Shown: in pieces, positions 19,970 to 22,945 of the stretch
How positions within the stretch are numbered: the first letter of the stretch is position 1
Layout of the letters: every line of letters starts with the position of its first letter
DNA from: Ophiobolus disseminans
Taxonomy: Eukaryota; Ascomycota; Dothideomycetes; Pleosporales; Phaeosphaeriaceae
DNA: 22,945 bases
Assembly (NCBI GenBank): GCA_010093685.1
Contig: MU006249.1
Coordinates: 1-22,945, forward strand
Direction of reading: 5' to 3'
Made by a program: the position numbers and the translations under genes
The notes under the pieces: model-generated
The model's database searches: none
Told to the model about the DNA's origin: nothing
Seen by the model: only the letters and a program-made list of their open reading frames with translations

Positions 19970-22089
19970 AACAACAAAAGAAGCAGTATTACAGCTAAGA
20001 TATCTTAGATAGTAGCACTACTACTAAGATAGCAGGAGAGATCTCGTTTTTGCAGCACAATATAGGAAAGAGACAAGAGATACAACAAACTCTTCTAGAA
20101 CTAGCATTTGCAAAGAGAACAGATCTAGTCCTTATACAGGAACCTAGCGTATGGCTAGATAGTAGAGAAGGCGTGTAGTTCTCTTTTCTACATCTATCCT
20201 ATTCTCTAGTCTTGCCTAAATCAGACAAGAGGCCTAGAACAGCTATCTATATTCGCATAGAAGCTGCTATTAAGCACAAGCAAAGAGACGACCTTAGCAC
20301 AGACAACAACCTTCTAGTACTAGAAATCTTAGGGCCTATAGAGCGCTTTCTGCTTCTTAATATCTACAACGAGAAAGAACTAGCAGAAGACTCTACCTTA
20401 CAACAACAAGGAGTACGAACTATAGAAAAAGCTCTTCTACACCTTTAACTTACACTACCTTTTCTTATTGCAGGCGATTTTAATAGCTATTACTTTTTTT
20501 AGAATACTGCAATACAGAGCCTAAACTAAGAGGCACAGCAGCTAGCAGAATAGTTAGAAGCATATACCTGCAAACTGCTTAATACTGCACAAGAACAGAC
20601 CTTTTTTAGGTCTAACTTACAGTCTATATTAATTATTGACCTAGCCTTTACCGCAGGCTTTAAGGAGAATACTTAGGATACGTGGTATAGAGCAGAGGAT
20701 ACAGGCTTAGATTACATTACTATTAGCTTCTCTTGCTACACAAAGCACATAGAACGGTTTGTTAATCCTCTATAGAATAGGCTCTACGCGCTAGAAAAGG
20801 CAGACTAGGAAACATTTACACTAGCTCTAAAAGAGCAAGTAGCAAGCAAAAATCTTGTGCAGATGCTAGAAACTGTAAATGCGCAAGTAGACAAGCTAGA
20901 GCTTAGCAGTCTATCTCTCTCAAAACAACTACAACAGGACCTAGACAACGCTGTAGATCTTCTTACGCAAAGCATACAAGAGGCTACAAAGAAAGCAATA
21001 CCTAAGGCACGACGATGTAAAAGATCTAAGCCCTAGTAGAACAAAGATCTAGCAGAGCAAAGAAAGCAGGCAAGCAGAGCAATAAGAGTGCAGCAGGAGT
21101 TCCCTACGCCTACAAACGCAAGAAAAGCAAAAGCTAGAAGAGATTAATACCTATAAGTAGTAAAACTAGCAAAAGCAAGTCACTAGGACAGCTTTCTGCA
21201 GAAGGCTAAAGGTAAGGATATCTTTAAAGCTCTAAGCTATACAAAGCAAAAAACTACTAGGCTTGTTCCTATGCTACAGTACAAACAGCAGGGAGAGCTA
21301 AGAAGGGCTATAGAGTTTAAAGAGCAATGCACTGCTTTTACAACAACTCTCTTTTTAAGCCTACCTAGCACAAATACACGCCTTAATTAGACTACCTATA
21401 GACAAGGCAACTAGGAATAGCAAGAAGAGCTAGATAAGATTAAGGTGTATAACGCTATCTTTACTAGTTCTCCTACAAAAGCACTAGGCATAGATTAGCT
21501 CTCTTTTGCTATGCTACGTAAGGCATACAACGCAGAAAGCAAGGTTTTCTACCTTCTTTATAGAGCTCTTTTTGTAGCAGACTATTACCCTAAGAGCTAG
21601 AGAGAAGCAATAGGTGTAATACTACCAAAAGCAAACAAGAAGAACTACTCTCTACCTAAGGTCTATAGAGTTATCTCCCTGCTTAACTGCCTAGGCAAAG
21701 CATTTAAAAAAATCCTAGCTACACGGCTTAGCTACCTCGCTGAAACAGGAAATCTTCTTTAGGATACACAGATAGGAGGGAGAAAACAGAGGTCTACTCT
21801 AGACGCCTGCCTTCTTCTATAGTCAAAAGTTTAAGAAGCATAGAAAAAGAAGCATACTACTGCGCTACTATTTGTAGACGTAAAAGGAGCTTTTAACTAC
21901 GTATTAGCAAATCAGCTCCTAGCTATGTGCTACAAACTTAAGCTTCCTCTAGCCTTAATTAGGTGGATTAGCTTCTTTCTGTCTTAGCGCTCCGTACAGC
22001 TAAGATTCAATAGCAAAACTCAGCCTCTACAGAAAGCTAAGATAGGCATACCGCAAGGATCACCAATCTCGCCTATTCTTTTTCTTCTC
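19963..22089 (+). pseudogene. LINE E ORF2 remnant: AP endonuclease and 5' half of RT
   Basis: ATG 19963 opens a frame that holds to the junction with LINE F with no indel, only about 25 nonsense codons. Endonuclease landmarks: LQHNIGK (about 20053), LVLIQEPSVW (catalytic Glu, about 20130), LLLNIYNE (about 20365), IAGDFNSYY (about 20470) and GLDYITISF (20704-20730), where the family SDH is LDY. RT landmarks: ALGID before the W site (about 21480), GVILPKANKKNYSLPKVYRV, LATRLSYLAETG, QIGGRKQRSTLDA, LLFVDVKGAFNYV (first catalytic Asp kept, about 21877) and GIPQGSPISPILFLL (ends about 22089). The YxDD box is cut off by F. The start is chosen because it is in frame and overlaps the ORF1 stop. The stop-free stretch 20212-20448 lies in the endonuclease. 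Confidence 0.87.
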
Positions 22090-22945
22090 TTTTTTTTTAT
22101 ATCATTTACATTGCACTACCTATTGCTAGCATAAATACAATAAAGCTTATGCAGTCCTAGGGACTATAGAGCGCTGCGCATACCTTGCTAATCTCTCTTT
22201 TCTAGAGTCTACGCTTAGTGCTATCAGCTGCAGTCTTTCACCTGCGTTGTGCATTCCTGCCTATTCTCTCTTTCTATCTTTCTTTGCGATTTTGTCGTTG
22301 TTATATGCCCTTAGAGGGCTCCTGCTGCTAGCAGCTATCTTGCTGTAGCAATCTCTATTTTCCTTAAGAAGTCTATTAACGCAGCACTTCCCTTTGCAGT
22401 ACTAAATAGCTGTTGTAGCGTTAGAGTAGGCACGTCTAGTGTGTTTAACATCATTTTCCTCTCTTTTGTATAGTGCTTACAGTGTAGAAGAAGGTGTTCT
22501 AGCGTCTGTAGGGCCCTGCAACTGCTAAAGTATTCTCCCTTGTCGTCCTTGCCTATAGCCCTAGAAAATTGCTTAAAGAAGCCCTTTCCTAGCTTAAGCT
22601 AGTAGTAGGCAGCTAGCACTCTCCTTAAGCTAGAGAGTAGCTACATCTTGTACGCGATTTTTGGCCTTTCTTGTGTAGCCTTGCTGTAGGCCCTACCCTT
22701 CTGTTTAGGCCTAGTATCCTTCTACTCTTGTTTCTAGCTTGCTAGGATCTTCTCTTTAGCCTTTCTCTTTAGGTAGCTTAGCGATGTAAGAGGATCCTTA
22801 GCCTGTCTCTTAAGGCCGGCCTTTGCTAGCCTATCTGCATGCTTGTTGCCTTAGATTTCTCTATGTCCTAGGACCTAGGATATAGAGACTTTGTTCTGCG
22901 TTGCTAGCTGCTTGCATAGCTCTGTTATCTTATAGCAGACTCTTT
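22090..22945 (-). mobile_element. LINE F (Tad1-like), 3' end, inserted in LINE E
   Basis: The minus-strand 3' end is an A-run (T-run at 22090-22098) followed inward by a 3' UTR almost the same as that of LINE D (6952-6999). It continues past the right edge. The insertion sits immediately after the LINE E RT motif SPILFLL, so F is younger than E. The target duplication cannot be seen because the 5' end of F is outside the window. Confidence 0.87.
22147..22945 (-). pseudogene. LINE F ORF2 C-terminus: RNase H end and zinc motif
   Basis: From the right edge the minus strand reads KITELCKQ, VLGHREI, GNKHADRLAKAGL (about 22812-22850), the last RNase H catalytic region, then GFFKQFSRAIGKDDKGEY and a Cys/His motif SSC with LEHLLLHCKHY (about 22460-22530). 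Past this, ALIDFLRKIEIATAR and, after one frame change near 22290-22320, MHNAGERLQLIALS lead to TAA 22147-22149, the same stop position as in LINE D. Fewer nonsense codons occur than in LINE D over the same part. In HxEIxGNExAD the Glu of NE is Lys here. Confidence 0.84.

Larger units (their letters stand above)
18487..22089 (+). mobile_element. LINE E (Tad1-like), ORF1 and 5' half of ORF2
   Basis: A plus-strand non-LTR element with a gag-like ORF1 bearing zinc knuckles, then ORF2 with endonuclease and RT up to the SPISPILFLL motif, where LINE F interrupts it. The exact 5' end is unclear; coding begins right after the microsatellite. The rest of RT and RNase H should lie right of the window, past the 5' end of F. 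It is paralogous to LINE D. Confidence 0.86.

Noticed and set aside
17339..22089. LINE D and LINE E as one element split by twin-priming inversion
   Set aside because: They overlap in content (the end of endonuclease and RT occur in both), so they are two copies.
1..22945. TAA and TAG at Gln positions, as in a ciliate-type genetic code
   Set aside because: TAG also stands at Trp positions (14121, 1110), sister copies disagree between CAG and TAG at the same codon, start codons and catalytic residues are hit too, and all changes follow a C-to-T pattern.

Overview
The window looks like a transposon graveyard from a filamentous ascomycete (Pezizomycotina). No host gene, tRNA, rRNA or CRISPR array was found. 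Nearly all of it is nested retrotransposons of two kinds: Ty1/Copia LTR elements and Tad1-like LINEs with apurinic endonuclease, reverse transcriptase, RNase H and a terminal zinc motif. All reading frames are riddled with TAG and TAA codons where family logic or a sister copy calls for Gln (CAG/CAA) or Trp (TGG). Long frames otherwise run for kilobases with few or no indels. This is the pattern of repeat-induced point mutation (RIP, C-to-T), mostly at YCA and CG sites, with ACA and GCA largely spared.

Layout, left to right. (1) 1-2476: 3' part of Copia element A (+): integrase C-terminus, RT, RNase H, 3' LTR. (2) 2477-6798: Copia element B (-), cut on its 3' side by A and carrying an exact in-frame 2301-bp internal deletion relative to its sister copy C. 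(3) 6799-6942: fragment G (-), an A-like RNase H piece into which B inserted. (4) 6943-9753 and 17339-17930: LINE D (-), split by (5) 9754-17338: Copia element C (+), a complete 7585-bp element with 173-bp LTRs, a 5-bp GCTAT target duplication, a primer-binding site resembling the initiator-tRNA anticodon arm, one gag-pol frame, and a long antisense ORF between pol and the 3' LTR. (6) 17931-18486: a 0.56-kb spacer with an unrecognised short ORF and a CA/TA microsatellite. (7) 18487-about 22089: LINE E (+), with ORF1, ORF2 endonuclease and the first half of RT. (8) 22090-22945: the 3' end of LINE F (-), inserted into the RT of E.

Relative order from the nesting: G before B before A; D before C; E before F. 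Nothing here appears able to make an intact protein. The most interesting item is the antisense ORF of Copia B/C: about 540 codons on the strand opposite gag-pol, one frame through the 3' two kilobases of C, with a Cys-rich segment, a Lys/Ala-rich segment and a Gln/Gly/Tyr-rich segment. It is partly preserved in B, where several C nonsense codons are still Gln and the reverse.
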